From positions 1 through 64,000 of the forward strand of contig CABKMN010000006.1 in assembly GCA_902373525.1 (NCBI GenBank): a stretch of DNA of 64,000 bases, read 5' to 3'. The notes beneath the pieces are model-generated. The model did not search any database, had not been told where the DNA came from, and worked only from the letters and a program-made list of their open reading frames with translations. The translations under genes and the position numbers were made by a program. The first letter of the stretch is position 1; each line of letters opens with the position of its first letter. Below, in pieces: positions 1 to 9,070 of the stretch. This DNA is from an uncultured Bilophila sp. (GTDB lineage: Bacteria; Desulfobacterota; Desulfovibrionia; Desulfovibrionales; Desulfovibrionaceae).

Positions 1-4
1 GGCT

Positions 5-54
5 TGGAGGGGGAAGGGGAAACTTTCTCCAGAAAGTTTCCCCTTCCCCCTCCA
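5..54. repeat. Long G/A-rich palindrome, likely bidirectional terminator
   Basis: Two perfectly complementary 24-base arms (5-28 and 31-54) flank a 2-base loop. The left arm runs G5, AA, G4, AAA, CTTTCT and the right arm mirrors it. It lies just beyond the stop codon of the LysE gene on the minus strand, and an A/T tract follows on the plus side. Related palindromes occur at 11732, 30736 and 43372, so this is a member of a repeat family. The terminator role is inferred from position and structure. Confidence 0.7.
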
Positions 55-68
55 ATTTTCTCCAATAC

Positions 69-683
69 TCATCCCCTCACCAATTCCACAAACGGCCAGC
101 CGAGCTTCGCGCCGTAAAAAAGGATCACGAGCCCGCAGACGAGGTTGATGACGCGCAGGAGCCGGGGCGTGAACCGGTTCTTGAAGAGCGAGGAGACGGT
201 GGTCAGGGTCAGAAACCACAGACAGGAAGCGCAGACGACGCCCAAAATAAACCGGGTGGCGTCCTCGGGAGGCAGCGCGACGCGGAAGGAACCGAGCAGC
301 AACGACACGTCGATGATCGCCTGCGGATTGAACCACGTCACCACGCAGGCCATGCCGATGGTCTTGAGTATCGGAATGTTCACGTTGACCGCGGGATTGG
401 CGACCTCGCGCGACAGCATGAGCCGCACCCCCATGTACATGACCACGAAACTGCCCACGAGCAACACGCCCTTGCGGATCAGCTCCGAATGCTCGATCAG
501 CGCGCCGATGCCGAAAAACCCGGCAAGCGCCAGCGTCACGTCGAAAAAAATGACGATGAGCGCCGTCCTGTAGGCTTCCGCCCGCGACTGGGCCAGCCCG
601 GCATTGATGACGAACAGATTCTGTACGCCGATGGGTGCGACATACGCCAGCCCGAGCGACAAACCCTGAAGAAATGCGAGCAT
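69..683 (-). CDS. LysE family amino-acid exporter
   Basis: This 204-residue integral membrane protein has about six hydrophobic segments and fits the LysE/RhtB exporter family, which exports amino acids across the inner membrane by proton exchange. The N-terminal half has the family's glycine-rich first helix (GLSLGLAYVAPIGVQN), followed by an Asn-Pro-Gln motif (WFNPQAIID) typical of LysE proteins. I chose the ATG at 683 because GGGGAG lies 4 bases upstream. Longer versions only add a non-hydrophobic leader. The substrate (lysine, arginine or another amino acid) cannot be told. It lies 40 bases downstream of an HNH gene on the same strand. Confidence 0.85.
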   Translation of the reverse strand: MLAFLQGLSLGLAYVAPIGVQNLFVINAGLAQSRAEAYRTALIVIFFDVTLALAGFFGIGALIEHSELIRKGVLLVGSFVVMYMGVRLMLSREVANPAVNVNIPILKTIGMACVVTWFNPQAIIDVSLLLGSFRVALPPEDATRFILGVVCASCLWFLTLTTVSSLFKNRFTPRLLRVINLVCGLVILFYGAKLGWPFVELVRG

Positions 684-723
684 AAACTCCCCAACCTTGC
701 GGACATAGGTGTTTCCATGGGCG

Positions 724-1575
724 TTACAAAACGCCGTACAATTGCCAAAGTTCTTCAATCTCTATCGTACGGCCAAGAATATCACATAATCCTTCCTTTC
801 TTTCTGCAAACAATTTCTTCAACATGTTTCTGATATCATCTTTCGTTCCGTAATGTATCTGATTGTGGCAATGGCTACAAAGCGAAACAATATTCTGTTC
901 CCTATCAAGGGATACGTCGTATCTGTCCGTTTCGGATATGGGTATCAGATGATGAGGCTCCATATACGGCGTATTGCCCCGTCTACGTATAAACGTAGCA
1001 TGTTCTGGATTGATTGCACAGGTATAGCCAGCCATTCTGAGCGCATTTATTGCGATATGGGCATCCCTTGCATAAATCCTTACTCCCATGCCTCCTTCTC
1101 GTACAGGGCCTTTAGGCAGCGGGCACGCTTGCAGGCACGCATTGCCCGCTTCTTCGGAAAGCTCGCACGATGCGAGAGCTCGGATCAGCTCTTCATCATC
1201 ATGTGCATCCTGATATTGGAAGGACAATTCATGGAGACAGGTTTCAGATATTTTCTCCCTGTCGCTGGCAGAGCTGTGTAGAACCGAATCTTTCAGCCAG
1301 TTGTAATAGACACTCCCTTCTTCAGTCAGTACCCAAAGTCCATCATGTCTGGGTTCCAGCTTCGATTCAGCAATCAGATGTGCCCGCGTATAGGCAAACT
1401 GGTTCCGCCAGCGCAGTTCGGTACGGCTTCGCAATCTCAGCAAATCAGTATCGGAATAAACCCAGTATCGCTTCTGATCTATAAAATCCAACAGGGCTTT
1501 TTTCGTAGCCCTGCCGCCGAGCTGCACCAGTGCGTGCAACAACACAAACCGCATCTGTAACTCTTTTCCCATCAT
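724..1575 (-). CDS. HNH endonuclease with winged-helix-like N-terminus
   Basis: This 283-residue protein ends in a clear HNH nuclease module: PHHLIP at about residues 193-198, then CSHCHNQIH about 30 residues later, giving the His-Asn-His metal finger with an accompanying Cys pair. The first 80 or so residues (LVQLGGRATKKALLDFI) resemble the Mrr-type N-terminal winged helix used for DNA recognition in type IV and related restriction enzymes. The gene is visibly AT-richer than its neighbours, suggesting recent acquisition. No methylase lies beside it, so it may be a stand-alone, modification-dependent restriction enzyme. The start could be either of two adjacent ATG codons (1575 or 1572). Confidence 0.75.
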   Translation of the reverse strand: MMGKELQMRFVLLHALVQLGGRATKKALLDFIDQKRYWVYSDTDLLRLRSRTELRWRNQFAYTRAHLIAESKLEPRHDGLWVLTEEGSVYYNWLKDSVLHSSASDREKISETCLHELSFQYQDAHDDEELIRALASCELSEEAGNACLQACPLPKGPVREGGMGVRIYARDAHIAINALRMAGYTCAINPEHATFIRRRGNTPYMEPHHLIPISETDRYDVSLDREQNIVSLCSHCHNQIHYGTKDDIRNMLKKLFAERKEGLCDILGRTIEIEELWQLYGVL

Positions 1576-1581
1576 ACTTCC

Positions 1582-2943
1582 CTAGAAAATTGTTCTTTTT
1601 TCCAACAACGCCACCGTCTCGACATGCGGCGTCTGCGGGAACAGGTCCACGGGGCGGACGGCCTTCAGCCGGAACGCCGGGGCCAGCCGCGCCACATCGC
1701 GGGCCAGCGTGGCGGGATTACAGGACACGTACACCAGACGCGCGGGGGCGGCTTCGGCAAGCTGCTGCGCGACCTTGGCGTCGATGCCCGCACGGGGCGG
1801 GTCCACGACCACGACGTCGGGCTTCGGTCCCAGCCGCAGCAGGCGGCCGATTACGGATTTGGCGTCGCCCTGCTCCACCTTGTAATTTTTCAGCCCGTGC
1901 GCCCGGACATTCTCACGGGCGCACCGCACCGCGCCGGGCATTTCCTCGATGCCCACGACGCGGATGTCCCGGCCCGCCGCCATGTACAGCCCGATGGACC
2001 CCACGCCGCCGTAAACGTCCCACAACACGGGCCGCTTCAAATCGTCCAGTGCGGCGAACCGCGCCGCTTCCGCATACAACAGCTCGGCGGCGGGCGTGTT
2101 CACCTGAAAAAAGGCGTTGTGACCAAGCCGCAACGTAACGGCTCCGATGCGTTCCGCAAGCCGCCCGTCCGCGTACAGCGTCTTCTCGCCATAGGCGACG
2201 TCGGAGGACGCGGAACGCTGCGACAACGCGAAGCCGGACACGTCGGGAACGGCGGCGCGCAAGGCCGCCGCGAACCGTTCGCCCGTACCCGCATCACAGC
2301 CCGGCCCCGCGATCAGCTCGACGAAGCAGCCTCCGGCCTGCGGTTCGCGGATCACGAGAAAACGCCCGTCCACTTCGCGAAACGGGCCGTTCGCCAGTTC
2401 CCGGACCGCCGCCAGCACCCGCATGGTCAACGGCGTCTGCAACAGACAGCCGGTCACCTCGACGATACGCCGCGAACCGCGTTCCCGCAGACCGACGGCC
2501 TTCCCCGCCTCGGACAGCCCGAAGGCGAACTCCATCTTGTTGCGGTACCCCCACGGTGCCGGGGAAGGCAGGATGGGCAGCATGGGCGGCTCCTGCACCT
2601 TGCCCACCCGCTCCAGCGCGTCGCGGACGATGCGTTCCTTCCACCCGAGCTGTTTTTCGTAGGCCAGCGACTGCCACGCGCACCCGCCGCAACGCCCCGC
2701 GTGGGGGCACGGCGGTTCCTGCTCGTCCGGCGAGCGTTCGAGCACGTCCGCAAGTTCGGCCTCCGCAAGGCTCTTCTGGACCTTCACGATTTCCGCCCGC
2801 ACGAGCTGGCCCGGCAGCGCGCCTTCCACGATCACGACCACGCCGTCATGCCGCCCGAGCCCGCGCCCGTCCGACACCAGCGCGTCCACCCGCAATTCGA
2901 GGAATTGTCCGAAAACGAAAGGATTTGTGAACGCTTGGGGCAT
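1582..2943 (-). CDS. rlmD: 23S rRNA (uracil-C5) methyltransferase, RlmD/RumA family
   Basis: This 453-residue enzyme methylates C5 of a uridine in 23S rRNA (or tRNA, if TrmA-like) using S-adenosylmethionine. An N-terminal TRAM-like domain (about 12-70) is followed by the iron-sulfur ligand motif C79-x5-C85-x2-C88. The SAM-binding loop DVYGGVGSIG follows, and the catalytic cysteine sits in VSCNPATLARD near the C-terminus. The start at 2943 has an excellent ribosome site (GGAGG, 5 bases upstream). A longer reading upstream lacks family similarity. The choice between RlmC, RlmD and TrmA specificity is not certain. Confidence 0.88.
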   Translation of the reverse strand: MPQAFTNPFVFGQFLELRVDALVSDGRGLGRHDGVVVIVEGALPGQLVRAEIVKVQKSLAEAELADVLERSPDEQEPPCPHAGRCGGCAWQSLAYEKQLGWKERIVRDALERVGKVQEPPMLPILPSPAPWGYRNKMEFAFGLSEAGKAVGLRERGSRRIVEVTGCLLQTPLTMRVLAAVRELANGPFREVDGRFLVIREPQAGGCFVELIAGPGCDAGTGERFAAALRAAVPDVSGFALSQRSASSDVAYGEKTLYADGRLAERIGAVTLRLGHNAFFQVNTPAAELLYAEAARFAALDDLKRPVLWDVYGGVGSIGLYMAAGRDIRVVGIEEMPGAVRCARENVRAHGLKNYKVEQGDAKSVIGRLLRLGPKPDVVVVDPPRAGIDAKVAQQLAEAAPARLVYVSCNPATLARDVARLAPAFRLKAVRPVDLFPQTPHVETVALLEKRTIF

Positions 2944-2964
2944 GATTCCTCCGAAGGCCGCCGC

Positions 2965-2970
2965 TTGACT
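2965..2970 (+). promoter_or_regulatory. Possible -35 box of promoter for small membrane peptide gene
   Basis: TTGACT lies 95 bases upstream of the 46-codon gene at 3061, in the short gap after the divergent rlmD start. A weak TGTAAA-type -10 follows with a spacing about two bases longer than ideal. It is only a candidate. Confidence 0.3.
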
Positions 2971-3060
2971 TTTCTCGCAAGCCGGGCAATGTAAAAGTTT
3001 GTTATCGACCACATCCGCCGACAGACTCCCTCCGGCGGAAACGGCACCAAGGAGTCCGCC

Positions 3061-3201
3061 ATGTTCAACGAACTGATCACCAACGCCATGCACTCCACCC
3101 CGCAGGGTTTTGTGGGCGTCTCGCTGATTTTCGTGTATTTCTGCGTCATTGTGGCGACGGCCTTTTATCGTATCAAAAAAGGCGACCACATGCACCACTA
3201 G
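3061..3201 (+). CDS. 46-residue single-pass membrane peptide
   Basis: A short open frame encodes 46 residues: a polar start (MFNELITNAMHS), one hydrophobic helix (about residues 17-36, GFVGVSLIFVYFCVIVATAF) and a basic, histidine-ending tail (RIKKGDHMHH). AAGGAG sits 7 bases before the ATG, which supports real translation. It lies between divergent rlmD and the IMP cyclohydrolase gene. The positive-inside rule puts the C-terminus in the cytoplasm. I do not recognise the family. Small helices of this type often stabilise larger membrane complexes, but no partner is evident here. Confidence 0.65.
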   Translation: MFNELITNAMHSTPQGFVGVSLIFVYFCVIVATAFYRIKKGDHMHH

Positions 3202-3321
3202 GGCATGACGGCGGAACCGGCGTCCTTTCCGTCTTCCGCGCGCCTTACGCGGCGGGATTCCGGGGCGGGACGCCTTCCGTACGGCCCTTTTCCCCTGCAA
3301 ACCGGATCAGGAGCGAATCGA

Positions 3322-3915
3322 ATGGATTTCCTTCCCATCAAGCGGGCTCTGCTCAGCGTCACCCACAAGGACGGGCTGGCGGAATTCGCGGCGTTTCTGC
3401 ACGCCAACGGCGTGGAGCTGGTTTCCACCGGCGGCACGTTGAAATTCCTTGAAAAAGCGGGCCTGCCCGTCACCGCCGTGAGCGACGTGACCGGCTTCCC
3501 CGAAATCCTCGGCGGCCGGGTCAAGACCCTGCATCCGCATATCCACGGCGGCATCCTCGCCGACAAGGACAACCCGGAACACCTCGCCGTACTTCAGGAA
3601 AAAGGCATCAAGCCCTTCGATCTCATCTGCGTGAACCTCTACGATTTCGAGAGCGCGCTCGCCAAGGGTCTGAAACCCCGCGAAGCCATCGAGGAAATCG
3701 ACATCGGGGGTCCCTGCATGCTGCGCGCGGCCTCCAAGAACTTCCACAGCATCCTCGTCCTGTCCGATCCCGACACCTACGCGGAAGCGACCGAAGAACT
3801 CAAGGCCAACGCCATGCGCGTGTCGCTGCCCTTCCGTCAGCGCATGGCGGCCCGCACCTTCGCCAAAACCTCGCGCTATGACGCGATGATCGCCGAATAT
3901 CTGGCCAAGAACTAG
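3322..3915 (+). CDS. purH: IMP cyclohydrolase (stand-alone PurH N-terminal domain)
   Basis: This 197-residue protein matches only the N-terminal MGS-fold half of bifunctional PurH, which closes FAICAR to IMP in the last step of purine synthesis. Typical motifs are STGGT (phosphate loop), GGRVKTLHP, HGGILAD and DIGGPCMLRAASKN. The AICAR formyltransferase half is absent, and the gene ends cleanly with a stop, so that activity must be encoded elsewhere or by a different enzyme. The ATG at 3322 is preceded by CAGGAG. Confidence 0.9.
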   Translation: MDFLPIKRALLSVTHKDGLAEFAAFLHANGVELVSTGGTLKFLEKAGLPVTAVSDVTGFPEILGGRVKTLHPHIHGGILADKDNPEHLAVLQEKGIKPFDLICVNLYDFESALAKGLKPREAIEEIDIGGPCMLRAASKNFHSILVLSDPDTYAEATEELKANAMRVSLPFRQRMAARTFAKTSRYDAMIAEYLAKN

Positions 3916-3930
3916 CGGACAATTTGAACA

Positions 3931-3990
3931 AAGGGGGAGAGGAAACCTTTTCGAAGCGGTGACGCCCCTTCACAGGTTTTCTCTCCCTCA
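3931..3990. repeat. Imperfect palindrome after purH
   Basis: GGGAGAGGAAACC and its near-complement GGTTTTCTCTCCC flank about 25 bases just after the purH stop. It resembles a degenerate member of the G/A-rich palindrome family and may end purH transcription. One arm position is mismatched and no strong T-run follows. Confidence 0.4.
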
Positions 3991-4224
3991 TTGAGCCCGT
4001 CGGCATGCCCCGCGTTCCCGACTGTTCGCCCTTCCCGGACACTCGTGCGGCGGATTGCGAAACCAGACGCCCCCTCTCCCGCTGAGAGCGTGGGAAGACG
4101 GCGGATGACGAAGTCCGGCGCCATGTTACCGATTGGTCCCGAAGACTCAACATGGCTGTACGAAGGAAGGCGCCAACGCGACAGGCGGGCAACCGGCCTG
4201 TCTTTCTTTTTGATGAGGTACACG

Positions 4225-4623
4225 ATGGCGGAGAACAAACGATGGATTGAAGTGGTCGGCGGCATTCTCTGGCGCGGGGACGCCTTTCTGGCGGCGCAGC
4301 GTCCCGAGGGACACCCGCAGGCCGGTTTCTGGGAATTCCCCGGCGGGAAGGTCGAGCCCGGCGAAACGCTGGAAGCGGCCCTCTCCCGCGAACTGGCGGA
4401 GGAGCTTTCCCTGTCCGTCCGGCATCCGCACTTCTGGCGCACCGTGGAACACGACTACGGCTTCCGTGCGGTGCGGCTCCACTTTTTCCACATCACCGAA
4501 TTTTCCGGCGAGCCCGCCGCCAACGACGGACAGGATTTCCGCTGGGTCACCCCCGAAGAAGCCCGCACCCTGCCCTTCCTCGAAGCCGACCGCCCGTTGC
4601 TCGACGAATTGCAACGCCCGTAG
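4225..4623 (+). CDS. mutT: MutT-like Nudix hydrolase
   Basis: This 132-residue Nudix protein probably clears 8-oxo-dGTP from the nucleotide pool. The Nudix box is intact in its acidic residues: GGKVEPGETLEAALSREL followed by AEELSL, matching G-x5-E-x7-RE-x2-EE with Ser where Gly is usual. WEFPGGKVEPGE and the C-terminal WVTPEE are typical of MutT proteins. The ATG at 4225 has GAGG 6 bases upstream. An in-frame ATG at 4213 is possible. Confidence 0.82.
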   Translation: MAENKRWIEVVGGILWRGDAFLAAQRPEGHPQAGFWEFPGGKVEPGETLEAALSRELAEELSLSVRHPHFWRTVEHDYGFRAVRLHFFHITEFSGEPAANDGQDFRWVTPEEARTLPFLEADRPLLDELQRP

Positions 4624-4642
4624 AATGTTACAAAGCAGAAAC

Positions 4643-4685
4643 AACGCCCCGGACCTGCGTACAGGTCCGGGGCGTTCCGTTTTTC
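4643..4685 (+). terminator. Rho-independent terminator after mutT
   Basis: A 15-base GC-rich stem (4643-4657 with 4662-4676) has a 4-base loop and is followed by CCGTTTTTC. It starts 20 bases after the mutT stop. Confidence 0.85.
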
Positions 4686-5119
4686 GGCGGTCACGTTTGC
4701 CCGCATCGTCTTCCTCAACGCCCGCATAAACGATTTGCCCACACCCGCGTTACGGCAACGGCGTTCCTCGCCTTCGTTGATCGCGCAATGCGATTCACAG
4801 CCTGCCTCCCGGTCACGCGGCTCCCGCGCCTCACCCGAGGACTCTCCGGCGAGAACCGTTTTCCCGCGCCGCGCCCCGTGCTGCGGACACGCCTTGCCCA
4901 CGGCGGTAACAGCCCCGTCCGATACGTCCATGCCCGCGCCTGCCCCGTCCCGCCGCACGTCCCCATCCTCAAGGATTCGGTCCGGTCCCAATCCCCTGCG
5001 AAAAAAGGGAGACGCAAGGCCTGTCGGCGGTTCCGGCGGTTTGTGGTGAAAGAGACGCTGAGGAAAAAGCGGGCTTCCGTCTCAGGCAAGCGCCTCTTCT
5101 CCGCAAACCGTTCCCGAAC
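4686..5119. other. 434-base gap with no gene seen
   Basis: This lies between the mutT terminator and the 3' end of the YhaN gene. Open frames here on either strand are short, overlapping and without ribosome sites or recognisable motifs. I see no RNA gene. Confidence 0.5.
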
Positions 5120-8100
5120 TCATGCCCGCGCTTCCACCTTCCCCTTGTCCATGACGTACAGCCGGGAACCGGGGACGCTTTCGCGGATCAGGTCCGCCAT
5201 GTGCGGATGGCAGGTGAAGTACAACAGTTGATGTCCGGCCCGTCCGTCCTGCGGAGCCGTCAGGGAGCCGAACGCACGAGCGGTGCGCGCGGCCCGCTCG
5301 GGATCGAAATTGACCAGCACGTCGTCCATGATGACCGGCAGCGCGGCGGCCTGCGCCGCGTGGTTGCGGATATGCGCCAGCCGCAGGGCCAGATACAATT
5401 GTTCCTGCGTGCCCCGGCTCAGGACTTCGGGGCTCACCGGCTCGCCGTGCGGGGGCAGAACGCGCAGGGAGCTGTCCTCCAGCGATGCGGCGATGCCCGA
5501 CCACGCCCCGCCGGTGATGGCGGCAAACAGCGAGGACGCCGTGCGGACGACGCCGGGCTGCCGTTCCTTCTCGAAACGTCCGCGCGCCTCAAGCAGCAGG
5601 TATCGGGCCAGCGCGCAACGGCTCCATTCGAGGGCCAGTTCCCGGATGGTCCCGGCAAGCGACGAGGCCCGTTGTCGCGCACGGGACAGCGTATCCGACG
5701 CGGCGGCCTGTTCGAGGCGCACCTCGAGGGTACGCGCGGCATCGGCAAGCCGCTCGTCCTCCTCGGCCAGCGCGGCAAGGCGTCCTCCCAGTTCGGCAAG
5801 CCGGGCTTCGAGCGCCTCCCTGTCCGCCTCCCCGAAAGAAGCGAGGAACGCCTCGAAATCCTCGGCCCCCATGTCCCGCGCCGCCAGCCGCAGCGCGTCC
5901 TCAATGTCTTCGCGCCGCCGCTCCAGCGCCTCCCGCTCTTGCCCCGCCGCGTGCCGACGGTAAAAAGCCTCGGGATCGGGCGACTCCGCCAGCGCGAGCA
6001 GCCGTTCCACTTCCCGTGCGGCGTCGCGCAGGACGGCTTCGGCCTCCCGCAGTTCGACCGTCTGTTCGCCCAGTCGGGCCCGCAGACGGCCCTGCTCCGC
6101 GACGCCGTTTCGGACGCGATCCAGTTCCCGCAGCAGAGCTTCGACCCGCTCGGGGCCGTTTTCCGGCGCATCCGGGGTCCGGCCCATCCGCTCCAGCAGA
6201 TCGCGGAACGGCACGCACAGGGCGTCGCGTTCCCGTTCCTGCCGCGCAAGTTCCCGCTCAAGGCGCGAACGTTCCGCGTCCAGCGCCTGCACCCGATCCA
6301 TCCGGTCCAGCGCGTCGCGGGCCGTCGCCGGAGAAAGTCCTTCGGACAGCCCGATCCCGCGCAATCCCGTTTCCCACGCCGCCTCAGCCGACGCCTGACG
6401 GGAGCGGGCGGCATCAAGCGCGGAGACGGCGGCCAGCCGGGCCTGTTCCTGACGTCCGATCCGGACATCAAGGGCGCGGACTTCCTCGTCGAGGCGACGG
6501 CGTTCCTCACGCAGACTATCGGCTTCGCGGCAGCATTCCAGCGCCCGCCGCACCGTTTCGGCGGCCCGCGCCTCGTCCCCGGCTTCCGGGGCAAAGGTTT
6601 CCGGCAGAGTTCCGGCCAGCCCGATCAAGGCCGCGTACCGGGCTTCCAGTTCCTCACACGCACGCCGGCGGTCCCGTACGGCGGCAAGACGCATCCGGGC
6701 CCCCTCCACGCGCGCGCAATAGGCCGCGGCCTGTTCCGGTTCCGGCGCCTCGACGCCGTGCGCGCGGAACCACGCCAACCATTGTTCCCCGGCGGCAAGC
6801 CCGTCCTCCGCGGCCTGAGCCAGCGCGTTCCGGGCCGCCTGCGCCGTTCGTTCGGCATCGGCGCAGACCTGTTCGCACCGCCGGACGGCTTCGGCAAGAC
6901 GCTCCCCGGCGGCGCACCCGGCAAGTTCCCGCTCCGTTTGGGCCTCAAAGGCGTCCAGCGTCGCCGCCTCCACGTCCGCAAGCCCGAGCGCCCGGCACAG
7001 CGCCGCCGCGTCCCGCCGCTCCGCTTCCAATCGCTGCACGCAACCGTCCCGCCGCTGCCGGAGGCGTTCCGCCCGCTCCGCGGATACGGCAAGCGACTGG
7101 CGGCGACGCGGGAACCCGGCCCAGACGAACGCCCCGCCCATGATCGGAAACAGCCCCAACAGCCAGTTCTCAAGCGGCAGGAGCACGCGCCCCAGTTGCA
7201 GCGCCGGAATATCCCCCAGCCACCGGAGAAGCCCTCCGGCAATCCCGAGCACCGCCAGCAGAATGCCGAGCCCGATCATGAGGGGACTCGACTCCGTACC
7301 CGACAGGCTTTCGTTCTCGGCGCGCCGGGCCTCGATTTCGGTGAGCCGTGCCTCTTCCGCCGCCAGCCGCGACAGGACCGAACGCAGCCGCCGTATCCCG
7401 GAACGCTTCGCGTCCACGGCGGACCGATCCGGACAGGCGGTCAGGCTGTTGCGCAGCCGTTCCAGCGTCTCGCGTTCGGCGGTCAGAGAAGCCTCCGCCT
7501 GCGCGGCGTCCCGTTCCCGTTCCTTCCGTTCCGTTTCCCGCCGCACCGTCCCGGCAGCGAGCGCCACGACGACGTCCTGACCGGCGGCAAGTTCCGGCAA
7601 CACCCGTTCGCAATCCCCGCGCCCGAGGCCCAACCGTTCGAGCCCCCGCCCAAGCTCCCGTTCCGCTTCGGCGAGCGCCTCGCGGGCTTCGGGCAAACGG
7701 CATCGCGCCTCGTCGGCCCGCGCCACGGCCTCGCGCAGCCGCTCACGCTCGGCTTCGGGCAGATCAAGCGCCGGCACGGGCAGTTCCGCCAGCCGCGCCG
7801 CCAGTTCCCGACGCTCCGCCCCGAGCGCCTCGGCCTCTTCCGCCGCCCGATCCAGCGCGGCCTGCGCGTACGCCGCCTCCGAAGCCGCCTTGCGCCGTTC
7901 CTCGGCCTGCCGTTCAAGCGCTTCACGCAAAGACAGGGGACGCTCAAGGCGCGCCACGCGCTCCGCCGTCCACTCCGGCCCGAGTGCGGCCAGTTCCCGG
8001 ACCAGCGCAGGCCGGACCCGCTCCAGATCGGCGCGCAGGCCGGGGATCGCCGCCAGCGCGTTGCGGCAGCTCGCCGTACGTCCGCCCAACGCGCGCAGGG

Positions 8101-9070
8101 CTTCTCCGCACTCCCAGAGCCGTTCGTCCACCGTGCGGGCGTCCAGCGCCTCACGAGTGCGCTCCAGACGCCGCCGGACCAGTTCCACGGCCCGTTCCGC
8201 GTCGGACCGGCGTTCCAAAGCCCGTTCCAGACGGGCCGGGCCGTCCTGCGGGAACGTCGCGGGTACGGGCTCCAGCCGTTCCAGCCGCACGCCCGCCAAC
8301 CGCCATTCCTCCCAGCGTTCCCAGACGCCGAGACGGCGCTCCAGCAGACGGCGTTCCCGCTCCAGTCCGCCGCGTTCGTCGCGCAGAGCGTCCAGCCGTC
8401 CGCGCAGGGCGTCACGCTCGGCGGCGAGGGCGTCGTACCGGACGGCCTCCTCCTCGGCCCTGCGGACCTCCCGGCGCGCCTCCTCCCAGTCGCGCAGCGC
8501 CGCCGACAGCTTGGGATTGGACCCGCGCGCCCGGAACAGCTCCTCCATGTTCGCGTTGAGCTTCTTGAGCGCCGCACCGGGCGACCGCAACCCGGCCATG
8601 CCGAAACTCGCGCCGTACAGGGCGTTGCGTACGCCCTCCGTGGTCAGCGACGAAAAGGACTGCAATTCCGACAGACTGAACCCGTACACGCTGGCGTAGA
8701 CCTCGCGGGTCACGCCGCCGAGCAGCCGTTCCCACAGCGCCGGGTCCAGCGGATTCCCCTCCGCATCCGTGAGCGACGGCTCACCCTTGGCGACGTTGGG
8801 ACGGCGCACGAGGCGGATGTCGCCTTCCGCCGTCCCGGACGCCAGCGTCAGGCCGCCGCCGAGCAGGCCGGAATGCCCGGAGAGGTAGCCGCGTTCCCGG
8901 ACGTCGCGGGAACGGGGATAGCCGGTCAGCGTGGACCGGAAAAAATCCAGCAGCGTGGACTTGCCCGCCTCGTTGCGCCCCAGAAACACGGCCCCGGCGT
9001 CGGGCAGGCCCTCGACGGTCAGGTCCCGCAACGTCCCGAAGGTATCGATATGGAAAGCGCGAATCCGCAT
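5120..9070 (-). CDS. yhaN: YhaN-type SbcC/Rad50-like AAA ATPase
   Basis: This 1316-residue ATPase of the SMC/Rad50 class has a Walker A GRNEAGKS at residues 31-38 and a Walker B LPVIMDDVLVNFD close to the C-terminus, separated by about 1000 residues rich in Arg, Glu, Leu and Ala with coiled-coil character. Two hydrophobic segments in the middle (about residues 598-620 and 640-657) interrupt the coil, a feature of YhaN that suggests membrane association. Its start overlaps the stop of the upstream nuclease gene by one base (TGATG), implying translational coupling. The pair probably forms a DNA end-processing complex comparable to SbcCD or Mre11-Rad50. Confidence 0.88.
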   Translation of the reverse strand: MRIRAFHIDTFGTLRDLTVEGLPDAGAVFLGRNEAGKSTLLDFFRSTLTGYPRSRDVRERGYLSGHSGLLGGGLTLASGTAEGDIRLVRRPNVAKGEPSLTDAEGNPLDPALWERLLGGVTREVYASVYGFSLSELQSFSSLTTEGVRNALYGASFGMAGLRSPGAALKKLNANMEELFRARGSNPKLSAALRDWEEARREVRRAEEEAVRYDALAAERDALRGRLDALRDERGGLERERRLLERRLGVWERWEEWRLAGVRLERLEPVPATFPQDGPARLERALERRSDAERAVELVRRRLERTREALDARTVDERLWECGEALRALGGRTASCRNALAAIPGLRADLERVRPALVRELAALGPEWTAERVARLERPLSLREALERQAEERRKAASEAAYAQAALDRAAEEAEALGAERRELAARLAELPVPALDLPEAERERLREAVARADEARCRLPEAREALAEAERELGRGLERLGLGRGDCERVLPELAAGQDVVVALAAGTVRRETERKERERDAAQAEASLTAERETLERLRNSLTACPDRSAVDAKRSGIRRLRSVLSRLAAEEARLTEIEARRAENESLSGTESSPLMIGLGILLAVLGIAGGLLRWLGDIPALQLGRVLLPLENWLLGLFPIMGGAFVWAGFPRRRQSLAVSAERAERLRQRRDGCVQRLEAERRDAAALCRALGLADVEAATLDAFEAQTERELAGCAAGERLAEAVRRCEQVCADAERTAQAARNALAQAAEDGLAAGEQWLAWFRAHGVEAPEPEQAAAYCARVEGARMRLAAVRDRRRACEELEARYAALIGLAGTLPETFAPEAGDEARAAETVRRALECCREADSLREERRRLDEEVRALDVRIGRQEQARLAAVSALDAARSRQASAEAAWETGLRGIGLSEGLSPATARDALDRMDRVQALDAERSRLERELARQERERDALCVPFRDLLERMGRTPDAPENGPERVEALLRELDRVRNGVAEQGRLRARLGEQTVELREAEAVLRDAAREVERLLALAESPDPEAFYRRHAAGQEREALERRREDIEDALRLAARDMGAEDFEAFLASFGEADREALEARLAELGGRLAALAEEDERLADAARTLEVRLEQAAASDTLSRARQRASSLAGTIRELALEWSRCALARYLLLEARGRFEKERQPGVVRTASSLFAAITGGAWSGIAASLEDSSLRVLPPHGEPVSPEVLSRGTQEQLYLALRLAHIRNHAAQAAALPVIMDDVLVNFDPERAARTARAFGSLTAPQDGRAGHQLLYFTCHPHMADLIRESVPGSRLYVMDKGKVEARA

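Noticed and set aside
1624..2994. Long plus-strand open frames opposite rlmD
   Set aside because: They are high-GC shadow frames without ribosome sites. The composition (His, Arg, Pro-rich) is typical of antisense readings, and the minus-strand frame has clear family motifs.
4735..5231. Overlapping plus-strand frames in the gap after mutT
   Set aside because: They have an Arg/Pro/Ser-rich composition, no ribosome sites, and run into antisense of yhaN.
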